Below, in pieces: positions 25,382 through 34,363 of a stretch of 64,000 bases of DNA; position 1 is the first letter of the stretch, and every line of letters starts with the position of its first letter. The notes under the pieces were generated by a model. It was not told the DNA's origin and made no database searches. It saw only the letters and a list, made by a program, of their open reading frames with translations. The position numbers and the translations under genes are program-made. Origin of the DNA: CAZUMJ01 sp964621605 (GTDB lineage: Bacteria; Actinomycetota; Acidimicrobiia; Acidimicrobiales; Iamiaceae); contig CAZUMJ010000014.1 of NCBI GenBank assembly GCA_964621605.1, forward strand, positions 9,520 to 73,519, written 5' to 3'.

Positions 25382-26544
25382 GCGATCGTCTGCAGGTGGG
25401 CGTCAACCTGTTGTGGTTGGTGCCGGGGGTTGTCGGCGGGACGGAGGACGCGGCGGTCGGCTTCCTCCAGCAACTGTTCGAGCACTCGGGTCACGAACTG
25501 GACGTGACGTTGTTCGCGCTGCGTGACTTCAGCGACGCGTACCCGGATCTGGCGGCGTCCGGGAAGACCGTCCTCCTGCCGCTGAGCGGTCGCTCCCGCC
25601 CGGCGCGCGTCGCGGCGGAGTCGACCTGGCTCACGCAGCAGGTGCGGCGGCACGAGCTCGATCTGGTCCACCACTTCGGTGGCACCGTTCCGCCGGGCGT
25701 GGGCGCCCCGTCGGTTGTCACCATCCACGACGTGCAGGTGCTCGAGCACCCCGAGAACTTCTCGCCGCTGAAGCGACGGTGGTTGCAGACGGCGCTGCCA
25801 CGTGCCGTGACGAGCGCGCGCTTCGTCCTCACGCCGAGCGAGTTCGCACGTCAGTCGGTGATCGCCCGTCTCGGCGCCGCCCCCGAGCGCGTGCGCGTCG
25901 CGTGGCACGGGGTGACGCTGAAGGGCCGACACGCACCGACGCCCGAGCGACTGGCCCAGGTGCGTGCCGCGTACCGCCTCGACGGGCCGATCGTGCTCTA
26001 TCCAGCGGTGACGTATCCGCACAAGAACCATCTGGTGTTGCTCGACGCGTTCGCTCGGATCGCACCCGATTTCCCCACGGCCACCCTGGTGCTCGCGGGC
26101 GGTGCAGCTTCGGAGGAGGGCAACGTCGCGGTCGAGATCGAACGTCTCGGCTTGGGGCAGCGGGTGCGGCGGGTCGGGCGCATCCCGCGGGCTGACCTCG
26201 ATGTGCTGATGTTCCTCGCGGCGGTGTTGGCGTTCCCGTCGCGCTACGAAGGGTTTGGGTTGCCGATGCTCGAGGCGATGGCGGATGGGGCGGCGGTGTT
26301 GGCGGCAGCGTGCACCGCGTCGCCGGAGGTGCTCGGCGATGCGGGGGTCCTCCTCGACCCGGACGACCCGGCGGCATGGGCTGAGGCGCTCGCCCGGCTC
26401 CTGCGCGACGAGGACGCACGTCGCTATCTGGTGGCGCGTGGCCACGCGCGTGTCGGTCGCTTTGCGTGGCGTGAGGTGGTGGACACCGTGGTGACGACGT
26501 ACTACGACGCGGTCGGCCAGGCCCGCCCAACGGAGGCATCGTGA
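25378..26544 (+). CDS. GT4 family glycosyltransferase
   Basis: 388 residues from GTG 25378 (GTGA overlap). VPGVVGGTEDAAVGFL marks the acceptor domain; VHHFGGTVPPG and VTIHDVQVLEHPENFS follow. The donor domain has VLYPAVTYPHKNHLVLLDAF and FPSRYEGFGLPMLEAMADGAAV with the paired glutamates. It is a paralogue of the preceding GT4, and the two could add successive sugars of the same polymer. Confidence 0.88.
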   Translation: MSDRLQVGVNLLWLVPGVVGGTEDAAVGFLQQLFEHSGHELDVTLFALRDFSDAYPDLAASGKTVLLPLSGRSRPARVAAESTWLTQQVRRHELDLVHHFGGTVPPGVGAPSVVTIHDVQVLEHPENFSPLKRRWLQTALPRAVTSARFVLTPSEFARQSVIARLGAAPERVRVAWHGVTLKGRHAPTPERLAQVRAAYRLDGPIVLYPAVTYPHKNHLVLLDAFARIAPDFPTATLVLAGGAASEEGNVAVEIERLGLGQRVRRVGRIPRADLDVLMFLAAVLAFPSRYEGFGLPMLEAMADGAAVLAAACTASPEVLGDAGVLLDPDDPAAWAEALARLLRDEDARRYLVARGHARVGRFAWREVVDTVVTTYYDAVGQARPTEAS

Positions 26545-27806
26545 GGATTCTCGCTCTGTGCCCGCACTTCGCGCCTGACGTGGCGCCGACCGGCGAGGTG
26601 ATGACGAGCATTGCCCGTGGCTTGACGGATCGGGGCCATCGCCTGCATGTCGTGACGGCGTTGCCGTGGTATCGCCATCACCGGGTTGAGCCCGACTGGG
26701 CGGACGTCGTGGTGCACCACGACGACCACGCCTGGGGGCGAGTGACTCGGGTGCATCCGTTCCCGACCGACAAGCGCAACATCCCGGCACGGGCAGCGGG
26801 CTTCGCTGGCTTCACCGGTCTGGCGACGGTGCTGGGGTTGTGTACCCGCGAACGCATCGACGTCGTGCTCGCCATGTCTCCACCGCTCACGCTCGGCCTC
26901 GCCGGCGTCGCGATCGCGCGCTCGCGTCGGGTGCCGATGGTGTTCAACATCCAGGACGTCTTCCCTGACGTGGCCGTCGAGGTGGGCGCGATCACGAACC
27001 CTCGCGTCATCGCCGCCGCCCGCTGGCTGGAGCGCACCAGCTACCGCGCGGCGGATGCGGTGACGGTCCTCTCGGATGACCTTCGTGACAACGTCGCCGC
27101 CAAGCTCGGGAGTGGGCGAGGGAGCGATCCCGCGAAGGTGCGCGTCATCCCGAACTTCGTTGACCTGGCGCGTATCGCCCCGGCCGAACGCGAGAACGCG
27201 TATCGCGCCGAGCATGGTCTCGTCGGAAAGACCGTCGTCATGTATGCGGGCAACGTCGGGTTCTCGCAGTCGCTCGAGCTCGTCATCGATGCTGCTCGAG
27301 CATTCGCCGACGATCCGTCTGTCGTGTTCGTGGTGAACGGGGGTGGGTCGGCGTTGGAGGAGATCCGCCGCAAGGCGCGTGGCCTGCCGAATGTGCGTTT
27401 CGTCGGGATGCAGCCAGCAGAGCGCCTCCCCGAGCTGCTCGCGGCGGCGGACGTGCACCTGGTTCCGCTTCGTCGGGGCTTGGCGCGTTCCAGCGTGCCG
27501 TCCAAGACCTACTCGATCCTGGCGGCGGGGCGGCCGATCGTCGCCAGCGTCGACGAGGGCACCGAGGTGGCACGAACGATCACCCGGGCAGGAGCGGGCA
27601 TCGCGGTGCCGCCCGACGATGCAGGTCGGTTCATCGACGCAATCCGCACGCTCGTCGTGGTGCCCGATCGGGCGCGCGCGATGGGGGAGGCCGGACGGCG
27701 GTGGGTCGAGGGCTGGGCATCGCCCGCGGCGATCGCCGCGTCGTACGAGGCGCTCTTCGAAGAGCTCCGCGAGGCGCATGATCGGCGCACGCGGCGGGCC
27801 AGGTAG
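26541..27806 (+). CDS. GT4 family glycosyltransferase (WbuB-like)
   Basis: 421 residues from GTG 26541 (GTGA overlap with the preceding gene). Start LALCPHFAPDVAPTGEVM; then IQDVFPDVAVEVGAI, TVLSDDLRDNVAA, RVIPNFVDLARIAP, VVMYAGNVGFSQSLELVIDAA, PLRRGLARSSVPSKTYSILAAGRP. These features match the WbuB subgroup, often involved in transfer of N-acetylated amino sugars in O-antigen synthesis. Last of three coupled transferases. Confidence 0.88.
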   Translation: MRILALCPHFAPDVAPTGEVMTSIARGLTDRGHRLHVVTALPWYRHHRVEPDWADVVVHHDDHAWGRVTRVHPFPTDKRNIPARAAGFAGFTGLATVLGLCTRERIDVVLAMSPPLTLGLAGVAIARSRRVPMVFNIQDVFPDVAVEVGAITNPRVIAAARWLERTSYRAADAVTVLSDDLRDNVAAKLGSGRGSDPAKVRVIPNFVDLARIAPAERENAYRAEHGLVGKTVVMYAGNVGFSQSLELVIDAARAFADDPSVVFVVNGGGSALEEIRRKARGLPNVRFVGMQPAERLPELLAAADVHLVPLRRGLARSSVPSKTYSILAAGRPIVASVDEGTEVARTITRAGAGIAVPPDDAGRFIDAIRTLVVVPDRARAMGEAGRRWVEGWASPAAIAASYEALFEELREAHDRRTRRAR

Positions 27807-27809
27807 CCT
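27804..27809 (+). promoter_or_regulatory. -10 element TAGCCT of the HIH-motif gene
   Basis: TAGCCT lies 6 nt before ATG 27816, overlapping the stop of the preceding transferase (27804-27806), so the gene can be expressed apart from the operon. Confidence 0.55.
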
Positions 27810-27815
27810 TGCGTC

Positions 27816-28619
27816 ATGGGTAAGGCCTCCTCAGCCAAGAATGTCGCGCGTGTCGCCAAGGTCGGCGGAAAGTCGGCAAAGCAGCGCCGCAACCTGGGGT
27901 TTCCCCTGGCGATTGCGGGTCTCATGGTGGCGGGCATCCTGGCGGTCGTCTTCGTGAAGGCGAGCACCAAGGACGACAAGGCGGCGGCAGCGTCCCAGGT
28001 GCCGAAGCTCGGCGATCACATCCACATGGCATACGGCGTGAACGACTGCGGCAAGTGGCTCGACCCGATCGCGCAGCCCCCGACCGATCCGTACGGCATC
28101 CACACCCATGGCGATGACGTGATCCACATCCACCCGTTCACCGCATCCGCGGCGGGTAAGAACGCGCGGCTCAGCGTCTACGACGACCTGGTCGGCCTCA
28201 AGCTCTCGAAGAGCTCTCTCAGCTACCCCGGTGTGTCGTTGAAGGGCAAGTGCGGCACCAAGCCGGCGGTGCTGCGGATCGGGTACTGGAACAACGCCTT
28301 CGACGACGCGGGCAAGCCCACGACAGCCGCACCCGACAAGATCTACACCGGCGACTTCGGCGACATCCCGCTCGATCGCGACCGTGGCGCGATCGCCTAC
28401 TGGTGGGGCCCCGCCGATTCCAAGATCGAGCTCCCGCCGTCCGTGCCGACGCTGAACTCCCTCAGCGACGTTGGCCCGGCCACGACGGTGCCGGGTGCGA
28501 CGACGGTGCCGGGTGCGACGACGGTTCCTGGGACACCGACCACGGTTGCGGGTGCCCCCACCACCGTGGCGCCCGCAACCACGGCCGCCTCAGCGCCTAC
28601 CACGGCACCGACGAACTGA
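27816..28619 (+). CDS. Membrane-anchored protein with HIH / HTH / HIH histidine motifs, function unknown
   Basis: 267 residues. A Lys-rich cytoplasmic start is followed by one membrane helix (about 28-48), so residues ~50 onward are outside. The outer domain has GDHIHMAYGV (His68, His70), GIHTHGDDVIHIHPF (His96, His98, His104, His106) and two cysteines (78 and 146) that could form a disulfide. Six histidines in H-x-H pairs suggest bound metal such as Zn, Cu or Ni; this is inference. The last ~70 residues are a Thr/Pro/Ala linker with repeated TTVPGA. I recognise no named family. It lies between glycosyltransferases and a sugar nucleotidyltransferase but has its own promoter. Confidence 0.8.
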   Translation: MGKASSAKNVARVAKVGGKSAKQRRNLGFPLAIAGLMVAGILAVVFVKASTKDDKAAAASQVPKLGDHIHMAYGVNDCGKWLDPIAQPPTDPYGIHTHGDDVIHIHPFTASAAGKNARLSVYDDLVGLKLSKSSLSYPGVSLKGKCGTKPAVLRIGYWNNAFDDAGKPTTAAPDKIYTGDFGDIPLDRDRGAIAYWWGPADSKIELPPSVPTLNSLSDVGPATTVPGATTVPGATTVPGTPTTVAGAPTTVAPATTAASAPTTAPTN

Positions 28620-28627
28620 GGCTGTCC

Positions 28628-29635
28628 GTGACGCGCGCTGTCGTGCTGGTCGGCGGGTTCGGGACCCGCCTTCGGCCCCTCACCCTGTCCACCCCCAAGC
28701 AGATGCTCCCGGTGTTGAACCGGCCGATGATCGAGCATGTGCTCGCGCACCTCCGTCGCCACGGCATCGACGATGCCGTGCTCTCGCTCGGCTATCGACC
28801 GGACGGCTTCGTCGACGCATACCCCGAAGGTGTGTGTGCGGGCGTCTCGCTGCACTACGCGGTAGAGCCCGAGCCGCTCGACACGGCGGGCGCTATTCGC
28901 TTCGCGGCGCGCCACGCCGGCATCGACGAGCGCTTCGTGGTCGTCAACGGCGACGTCCTCACCGATCTCGACGTGGGTGCCCTCGTGGCGTTCCACGAGG
29001 CCCACGATGCCGAGGCGACCATCGCGTTGCACCGCGTCGAAGACCCATCCGCGTTCGGGGTCGTCCCGACCGACGACGACGGGCGCGTCCTCGCGTTCGT
29101 CGAGAAGCCCCCGCGTGACGAAGCCCCCACCGACCTCATCAATGCGGGCACCTACGTGTTCGAGCCGTCCATGCTCGATCGCATCCCCGAGGGTCGCAAG
29201 GTGTCGGTGGAGCGTGAGACCTTCCCTGCGGTCGTTGCAGAAGGTCGTCTCTTCGCCATGGCGGGAGAGTCCTACTGGATCGATGCCGGCACGCCAGCGA
29301 AGTACCTGGAGGTACAGCTCGACCTCCTGGCCGGTCGTTTCGGCCCCGCCCAACAAGGGCTGAGCGAGACTGCCATCATCGCCCCTGACGCGGTCGTCGA
29401 ACACGCCGTGCTCGGCGACGGTGCCAGCGTCGGTGCCGGAGCGGTCGTGCAGCGATCGGTGTTGCTTCCCGGCGCCACCATCGAAGCAGAGGCAGAGGTC
29501 GTCGACTCGATCGTGGGCGCCCAGGCGATCGTCGGCCGGGGCACGGTGGTGCGCAACCTCAGCGTCGTCGGTGATGGCGTGGTCGTCGCAGCCGGAGAGG
29601 TGCTCGACGGGGCGAAGCGCCCCGAGGAGGCCTGA
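28628..29635 (+). CDS. Sugar-1-phosphate nucleotidyltransferase, mannose-1-phosphate guanylyltransferase-like
   Basis: 335 residues from GTG 28628. The N-terminal domain has LVGGFGTRLRPLTLSTPKQM (nucleotide loop and lysine), FVVVNGDVLTDLD, AFVEKP and YWIDAGTPAKYLE. The last ~80 residues are a left-handed beta-helix of hexapeptide repeats. The layout is that of GDP-mannose pyrophosphorylases of actinobacteria, but glucose-1-phosphate enzymes are similar. A GDP-mannose role would supply the GMD enzyme at 38040. The epimerase follows with a TGATG overlap. Confidence 0.85.
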   Translation: MTRAVVLVGGFGTRLRPLTLSTPKQMLPVLNRPMIEHVLAHLRRHGIDDAVLSLGYRPDGFVDAYPEGVCAGVSLHYAVEPEPLDTAGAIRFAARHAGIDERFVVVNGDVLTDLDVGALVAFHEAHDAEATIALHRVEDPSAFGVVPTDDDGRVLAFVEKPPRDEAPTDLINAGTYVFEPSMLDRIPEGRKVSVERETFPAVVAEGRLFAMAGESYWIDAGTPAKYLEVQLDLLAGRFGPAQQGLSETAIIAPDAVVEHAVLGDGASVGAGAVVQRSVLLPGATIEAEAEVVDSIVGAQAIVGRGTVVRNLSVVGDGVVVAAGEVLDGAKRPEEA

Positions 29636-30582
29636 TGCGCGTCCTTGTCACCGGCGGTGCCGGCTTCATCGGCTCCACCTTGGTCGATCGCTTGCTCGCT
29701 GAGGGGCACGCCGTCGACGTCGTCGACAACCTGTCGAGCGGAAAGCTGGCGAACCTGGCCGATGCGCGCGCCGCGCATGGGAGTGCGCTCACCTTCCACG
29801 AGCTGGACGTCCGGCACGCCGAGCTCGAGGACCTCATCGTGGCGTGTGCGCCCGAGGTCGTCTACCACCTCGCCGCGCAGATCGACGTGCGGGTGTCGGT
29901 CGCCCGTCCGGTGTTCGACGCCGAGGTCAACATCGTGGGCAGCCTCCGCGTGCTCGAGGGGGCGCGCGCCGCGGGGGCACGCAAGGTGGTGTTCGCGTCG
30001 AGCGGTGGCACGATCTACGGCGCGGTGGCCGACGACCGGCTGCCCGTCGACGAAGACCACCCCCAGCGTCCCCTGTCGCCGTACGGGGTCGCCAAGAAGG
30101 TCGTGAGCGACTATCTCGCGGTCTACAAGGAGCTGCACGGGCTCGACTACACGGCCCTTGCCCTCGCGAACGTCTACGGCCCCCGCCAAGATCCGCACGG
30201 CGAAGCGGGTGTGGTCGCGATCTTTGCCGGCAGGCTCCTTGCAGGGGAGCCCTGCACGATCTTCGGTGACGGTGGCCAGACGCGCGACTACGTGTACGTC
30301 GCAGACATCGTCGACGCGTTCGTGCGCGCCCTCGACAGCGGTGACGGCGCGGTGCTCAACATCGGGACGGGCGTCGAGACGTCGGTCCTCGACCTGTACC
30401 GGGTCATGGCCGAGGCCGCGGGTGTGTCCGGCGAGCCGGTGTTCGCGCCGAGCCGCGCAGGCGAACTCGCCCGCTCGGCGCTCGACCCCGCCGCGGCAGC
30501 GGCACAGCTGGGGTGGAAGCCGGCGTTCGACCTGGCGGTCGGCACCGCCGCGGTCGTCGACTGGTTCGCAGCTCGTCGCTGA
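29635..30582 (+). CDS. NAD-dependent sugar epimerase, UDP-glucose 4-epimerase-like
   Basis: 315 residues. TGGAGFIGSTLVDRLL at the start, VVDNLSSGK, YHLAAQIDVRVSV, SSGGTIYG, the YGVAKK catalytic pair, LALANVYGPRQDP and FGDGGQTRDYVYV. Short GalE-like enzymes of this type in actinobacteria act on UDP-glucose/galactose, sometimes on N-acetyl or uronate forms; with ugd in the same cluster a UDP-uronate substrate is possible. It ends 3 bp from the convergent amidohydrolase. Confidence 0.87.
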   Translation: MRVLVTGGAGFIGSTLVDRLLAEGHAVDVVDNLSSGKLANLADARAAHGSALTFHELDVRHAELEDLIVACAPEVVYHLAAQIDVRVSVARPVFDAEVNIVGSLRVLEGARAAGARKVVFASSGGTIYGAVADDRLPVDEDHPQRPLSPYGVAKKVVSDYLAVYKELHGLDYTALALANVYGPRQDPHGEAGVVAIFAGRLLAGEPCTIFGDGGQTRDYVYVADIVDAFVRALDSGDGAVLNIGTGVETSVLDLYRVMAEAAGVSGEPVFAPSRAGELARSALDPAAAAAQLGWKPAFDLAVGTAAVVDWFAARR

Positions 30583-30585
30583 GGC

Positions 30586-31791
30586 TCAGCCGGCGTGCTC
30601 GCTGAGTGCGACCGCGGCGTGCAGGGCAATGCCGTGCGCCATGCCGTCCTCGTCGAGGACCAGCCGGTTCGAGTGGTTCGGTGCCGGGTCTGCCACCCCC
30701 TTCGGCCCCAGCCCGAGGAACGCCATGCAGCCGGGTACCTGTTGCAGCACGTACGACCAGTCTTCGGAGCCCATGATCGCGGCGGGCAGTTCGAACGACT
30801 GCCCGGGGCCGAACAGCTCGCCCGCGAGGGCGAGCACGTGGGTGACCGCGGCGGGTTGGTTGACCGTGACCGGGTAGCCGACCTCGGGGATGGCGATCGT
30901 GGCGGTGCAGCCGTGCGCGGCGCAGATGCCGTCGGCGACGGTGCGGAGCCCGGTGAGCGTCTTGGTGCGGGTCGCCTCGCTGAGCGTCCGTACGGTGCCA
31001 CGGAGGTGCACACGCTCGGGGATCACGTTGAACGCTTCGCCGCCGCGGATGCTGCCGACGGTGAGCACTGCTGGGTCGGCCGCGGGGATGCGGCGCGTCA
31101 CCATCGACTGCAGGGCGAGCACCACCTCGCAGGCGACCGGCACGGGGTCGACGGCGTCGTGCGGCATCGAGGCGTGGCCACCCTTTCCGGTCACCGTCAC
31201 CTCGAACGAATCCGATGAGGCGAGCAGCGGGCCGGGACGGGTTGCGACCATGCCCGACGGCAGCAACGGCGTCACATGGATGGCGAACGCCCGGTCGACC
31301 GGCCCGTGGGCGCTGAGGAGGCCTTCGTCGAGCATCTTCGATGCGCCGTCGTAGCCCTCCTCACCGGGCTGGAACATGAACACGACCCGCCCTGCCAGCT
31401 CCGCGCGGCGCGCCGACAGGAGCCGGGCTGCGCCGACGAGCATCGCCACGTGCGCATCGTGGCCGCAGGCGTGCATCATGCCGGGAACCGCAGAGCGGAA
31501 CTCGACGTCGGTGTCTTCGTCGAGGGGGAGCGCGTCCATGTCGCCGCGCAGCAGGGTGGTCGGCCCAGGCCGGTCGCCTTCGAGAACCGCGACGACCGAC
31601 GAGATCGTCGCACCGAGTGTGATGTTCAGCGGGAGGCCGCTGAGCGCGTCGACGATGGCCTGCTGGGTGCGAGGGAGGTGCAGCCCGAGCTCGGGATTGC
31701 GGTGCAGGTCGCGTCGCAGGGCGATCACGTCGGGGAGGTGGGTGGCCGCCTCAGCGAGCAGGTTCGTGGCGTCGTGCGGTGCTGCGGTCAT
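30586..31791 (-). CDS. M20 family metallo-amidohydrolase
   Basis: 401 residues, full length. Motifs of the M20D subgroup: RRDLHRNPELGLHLP, LLRGDMDALPL, MHACGHDAHVAML (metal ligands), FQPGEEGYDGA (catalytic Glu), then a lid domain with TGKGGHASMP and NVIPERVHLRGTVRTL; a final metal histidine lies in APNHSNRL. Such enzymes remove acyl or carbamoyl groups from N-acyl amino acids. It stands alone, between the epimerase and the F420 genes. Confidence 0.92.
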   Translation of the reverse strand: MTAAPHDATNLLAEAATHLPDVIALRRDLHRNPELGLHLPRTQQAIVDALSGLPLNITLGATISSVVAVLEGDRPGPTTLLRGDMDALPLDEDTDVEFRSAVPGMMHACGHDAHVAMLVGAARLLSARRAELAGRVVFMFQPGEEGYDGASKMLDEGLLSAHGPVDRAFAIHVTPLLPSGMVATRPGPLLASSDSFEVTVTGKGGHASMPHDAVDPVPVACEVVLALQSMVTRRIPAADPAVLTVGSIRGGEAFNVIPERVHLRGTVRTLSEATRTKTLTGLRTVADGICAAHGCTATIAIPEVGYPVTVNQPAAVTHVLALAGELFGPGQSFELPAAIMGSEDWSYVLQQVPGCMAFLGLGPKGVADPAPNHSNRLVLDEDGMAHGIALHAAVALSEHAG

Positions 31792-31816
31792 GGTTCCCCC
31801 TGTGCGGTCGTGCAGG

Positions 31817-32518
31817 TCAGCGGAAGAGGTCTTCTGCGGCAGGTCTGACGAGCTCGGCGCGGACCTCGCCTCGGCGGAGCCACGTGGAGTCGACGCCGCG
31901 CACGATGGCCACCGGGATGCCGGTTGCCTTCCCCATCACGAGCTCGGCGGCCCCTGCTATCTCATCGACGATCGCCACCTCGGTGACGTGGAGCTCGCGC
32001 CCGAACGCGTCGGTGCTGCCGCGTAGGTCGAGGATGGCCCCGATGCCGGCGCACCCGATCGCCACGTCGGTGACGCCTCGCCGCCAGACGCGTCCGAACG
32101 TGTCGGAGATGATCACGGCGACCTCCACGCCGCATCGGGCGCGGATGCCGTCGCGGATGCGGCGGGCGGAACGGTCGGGGTCTTCCGGCAGCAACGCAGC
32201 CCAGCCCGAGGGGACATTGGAAAGGTCGACGCCGGCGTTGGCGCAGATGAAGCCGTGCCGTGTCTGCGAGATCACGAGGTCGCCTCGGCGTCGCAGCACA
32301 CGCACCGTCTCATCTTCGACGACCTGGCGGTGGCCGTCGGGGTCGTCGGGGTCGACGGGGACGAGGCGACCTTCTGCCTTGGACACGATCTTCTGGGTCA
32401 CCACGACGACGTCGCCGGCGCGCACGGGGGCGGCCTGCGCGATGAGGGTCGCCAGGTCGTCACCGGGCGTCACCTCGCCGATGCCGTCGACGGGGATGAG
32501 CTCGATCGTGCCGCTCAC
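31817..32518 (-). CDS. cofE: Coenzyme F420-0:L-glutamate ligase
   Basis: 233 residues from GTG 32518, overlapping the cofD stop (GTGA). Start ELIPVDGIGEVTPGDDL, then VVVTQKIVSKAEGR, GFICANAGVDLSNVP, IISDTFGRVWRRGVTDVAIGCAG and VDEIAGAAELVMGKA. It adds gamma-linked glutamates to F420-0 using GTP. Unlike mycobacterial FbiB it has no C-terminal nitroreductase-like domain, so it is the single-domain CofE form and another protein must do the dehydro-F420 reduction step. Confidence 0.93.
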   Translation of the reverse strand: MSGTIELIPVDGIGEVTPGDDLATLIAQAAPVRAGDVVVVTQKIVSKAEGRLVPVDPDDPDGHRQVVEDETVRVLRRRGDLVISQTRHGFICANAGVDLSNVPSGWAALLPEDPDRSARRIRDGIRARCGVEVAVIISDTFGRVWRRGVTDVAIGCAGIGAILDLRGSTDAFGRELHVTEVAIVDEIAGAAELVMGKATGIPVAIVRGVDSTWLRRGEVRAELVRPAAEDLFR

Positions 32519-33471
32519 GCCGGCGCGCCTTCGGCGGCCGCCAACACGACCGTCGCGAGTGCCGCCGCCGCGGCCGGGCTGCTCATGATCGTCGGTGCGA
32601 CGACCGGGTGCATGTCGACCGCGGCGACCTCAGGGGCGCGTGCCGCGTCTGCGTCGTCGAGCACGAGCGTTGCGGCGAGCTCGCGGTAGTGGTTCGCCAC
32701 ACCGACCACGGATGATTCGTGCCCCAGCTCGCGCAGCAGGCGGTCTGCGGGGCCTTTGATCGCGGAGCCGGCGATGATCGGCGAGACCGCCACGACGCGG
32801 GCGCGCCTCGCCTCGACCGCAGCGCGCACGCCGGGCACCGCGAGGACCGGGTCGATGGAGATCAGCGGGTTCGAGGGTGCGATGACGATGGTCGTCGCCT
32901 CCGCGAGCGTGCGCAGCACATCGGGTCCCGGACGGGCATCGGCGGCGCCGTCGAAGCGGATCTCTTCGACGGCGATGTCGTGATGGCGGCCGACGAAGTA
33001 CTCCTGGAACGTCAATTCGACCGCGCTCCCGTCGGCCTCTCGCGCGCGGAACGTGGTGCGCAGCGGATCGTTGCTCACCGGCAACAAGGTGACGTTCACG
33101 TCCCACGCAGCGGTGATCTCGGCGGTGACCTCGGTCAGCGTGGCGCCCTCGTCGCGTCGGGCGGTGCGATACAGGTGGGTGCCGAGATCGCGGTCGCCGA
33201 GGCCGAACCAGGCGCGGGAGTGGTCGCCGTAGCGGCTGAGGGTCTGCATCGCCTGCCACGTCTCGCCGGTGAGCCCCCACCCGCGGTCGGGGTCGATCGC
33301 GCCAGCGAGGGTGTACGTGATGGTGTCGAGGTCGGGGCTGACGGCAAGGCCGTGCAGCTCGAGGTCGTCTCCGACGTTCACGATCGCGACGAGGTCGGAC
33401 GGGTCGACGACTTGCACGAGTCCGGCCAACAGCCGGGCCGCGCCGACGCCGCCGGCAAGCACGCAGATCAT
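32515..33471 (-). CDS. cofD: 2-phospho-L-lactate (phosphoenolpyruvyl) transferase of F420 synthesis
   Basis: 318 residues from ATG 33471. Start VLAGGVGAARLLAGL, IVNVGDDLELHGLAVSPDLD, YTLAGAIDPDRGWGL, WFGLGDRDLGTH and APSNPLISIDPVLAVPG are all CofD/FbiA signatures. It joins the three-carbon phosphate unit to the deazaflavin Fo. It is the first gene of a two-gene unit with cofE. A -10 TAGCGT lies 6 nt upstream of the ATG. Confidence 0.95.
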   Translation of the reverse strand: MICVLAGGVGAARLLAGLVQVVDPSDLVAIVNVGDDLELHGLAVSPDLDTITYTLAGAIDPDRGWGLTGETWQAMQTLSRYGDHSRAWFGLGDRDLGTHLYRTARRDEGATLTEVTAEITAAWDVNVTLLPVSNDPLRTTFRAREADGSAVELTFQEYFVGRHHDIAVEEIRFDGAADARPGPDVLRTLAEATTIVIAPSNPLISIDPVLAVPGVRAAVEARRARVVAVSPIIAGSAIKGPADRLLRELGHESSVVGVANHYRELAATLVLDDADAARAPEVAAVDMHPVVAPTIMSSPAAAAALATVVLAAAEGAPA

Positions 33472-33477
33472 GGCGAG

Positions 33478-33483
33478 ACGCTA
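33478..33483 (-). promoter_or_regulatory. -10 element TAGCGT of cofD-cofE
   Basis: TAGCGT on the minus strand with a 6-nt spacer to ATG 33471. Confidence 0.6.
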
Positions 33484-33506
33484 CCGCCGCCGTGTGCGGT
33501 CGCCGA

Positions 33507-33559
33507 CCGGTTCGCCGCCCGCGCCTCCGGTTCGCCGCCCGCGCCTCCGGTTCGCCGCC
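33507..33559. repeat. 20-bp tandem repeat in the cofD/methyltransferase intergenic region
   Basis: CCGGTTCGCCGCCCGCGCCT occurs twice in full (33507-33526, 33527-33546) and once for 13 bases. It sits in the 223-bp region between the divergent cofD and methyltransferase genes. Confidence 0.85.
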
Positions 33560-33694
33560 TCGACCACGTCTGTTGACAGATATGGTCGGCTCCGGACGCG
33601 CTGCGGCCGGAGCTAGCCGGTTCGCGGTCATCGGTGCCCGACCGCGCGAGGAAGAAGCGGTACGGGGCGAGTCGGGGAACGTTGGGAGGCGAGC

Positions 33695-34336
33695 ATGATC
33701 ACGTGGCTGGACGCGCGGGCCCTTCCGGGGCACCAGGCGTCAAACGTCGCGGGGGCTACCCATCCGATGCGCGAGATGACCCGTCGGGCCGCCGGGCTCT
33801 CCCCGCAGGGCTGGGACGCGTCAGCTCGTGCGGAGGTGGCCGACCTGTTCGGGCAGCTTGCCGAGGAGTGGCACACCCGGACGTCCGCCGATCGCACATC
33901 CATCGTGCAGGACGCGCTCGATCGCGGGCTCGAGCCGGGTCACCATCAGGGGCTGGTGATCGAGCCCGGCAGCGGGATCGGGACGTACTCGCCGCTGCTG
34001 GCCGAGCGTTGGGAGCATGCGGTGGCGGTCGAGCTGACACCCGAGATGCAGGCTCGGGCACCGGCCGACCCACCCCGCGTCACGGCGGACGCGTCGATGC
34101 TGCCGATGCGCACGGGAGTGGCCGCGGCCGTCGTGTTGATCAACATGTTCCTCTTCCCGGCCGAGGTCGACCGCGTCCTTGCGCCCGGTGGGGTTGTGGT
34201 GTGGGTGAACTCCAGCGGAGAGCACACCCCGATTCACCTCACGCCCGACGAGGTTGCGGCTGCCCTCCCAGGCGAATGGGAAGGCCGGGCGGGTCGCTGC
34301 GGGGAAGGGCTCTGGGCAGTGCTGCACCGCGCGTGA
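33695..34336 (+). CDS. Class I SAM-dependent methyltransferase, substrate unknown
   Basis: 213 residues from ATG 33695, preceded by a GGGAGGCGAG ribosome site, so this gene is translated with a leader unlike many of its neighbours. GLVIEPGSGIGTYSPLLAER is motif I of a Rossmann methyltransferase, AVAVELTPEMQARA holds the acidic ribose-binding residue, and VLINMFLFPAEVDRVLAPGGVVVWV covers motifs IV-VI. The C-terminal part is short. It converges with the radical SAM gene with 27 bp between, so a shared pathway is possible but not shown. Confidence 0.8.
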   Translation: MITWLDARALPGHQASNVAGATHPMREMTRRAAGLSPQGWDASARAEVADLFGQLAEEWHTRTSADRTSIVQDALDRGLEPGHHQGLVIEPGSGIGTYSPLLAERWEHAVAVELTPEMQARAPADPPRVTADASMLPMRTGVAAAVVLINMFLFPAEVDRVLAPGGVVVWVNSSGEHTPIHLTPDEVAAALPGEWEGRAGRCGEGLWAVLHRA

Positions 34337-34363
34337 GCGGCGCGGCCGAGCGCGGCATGTTGC

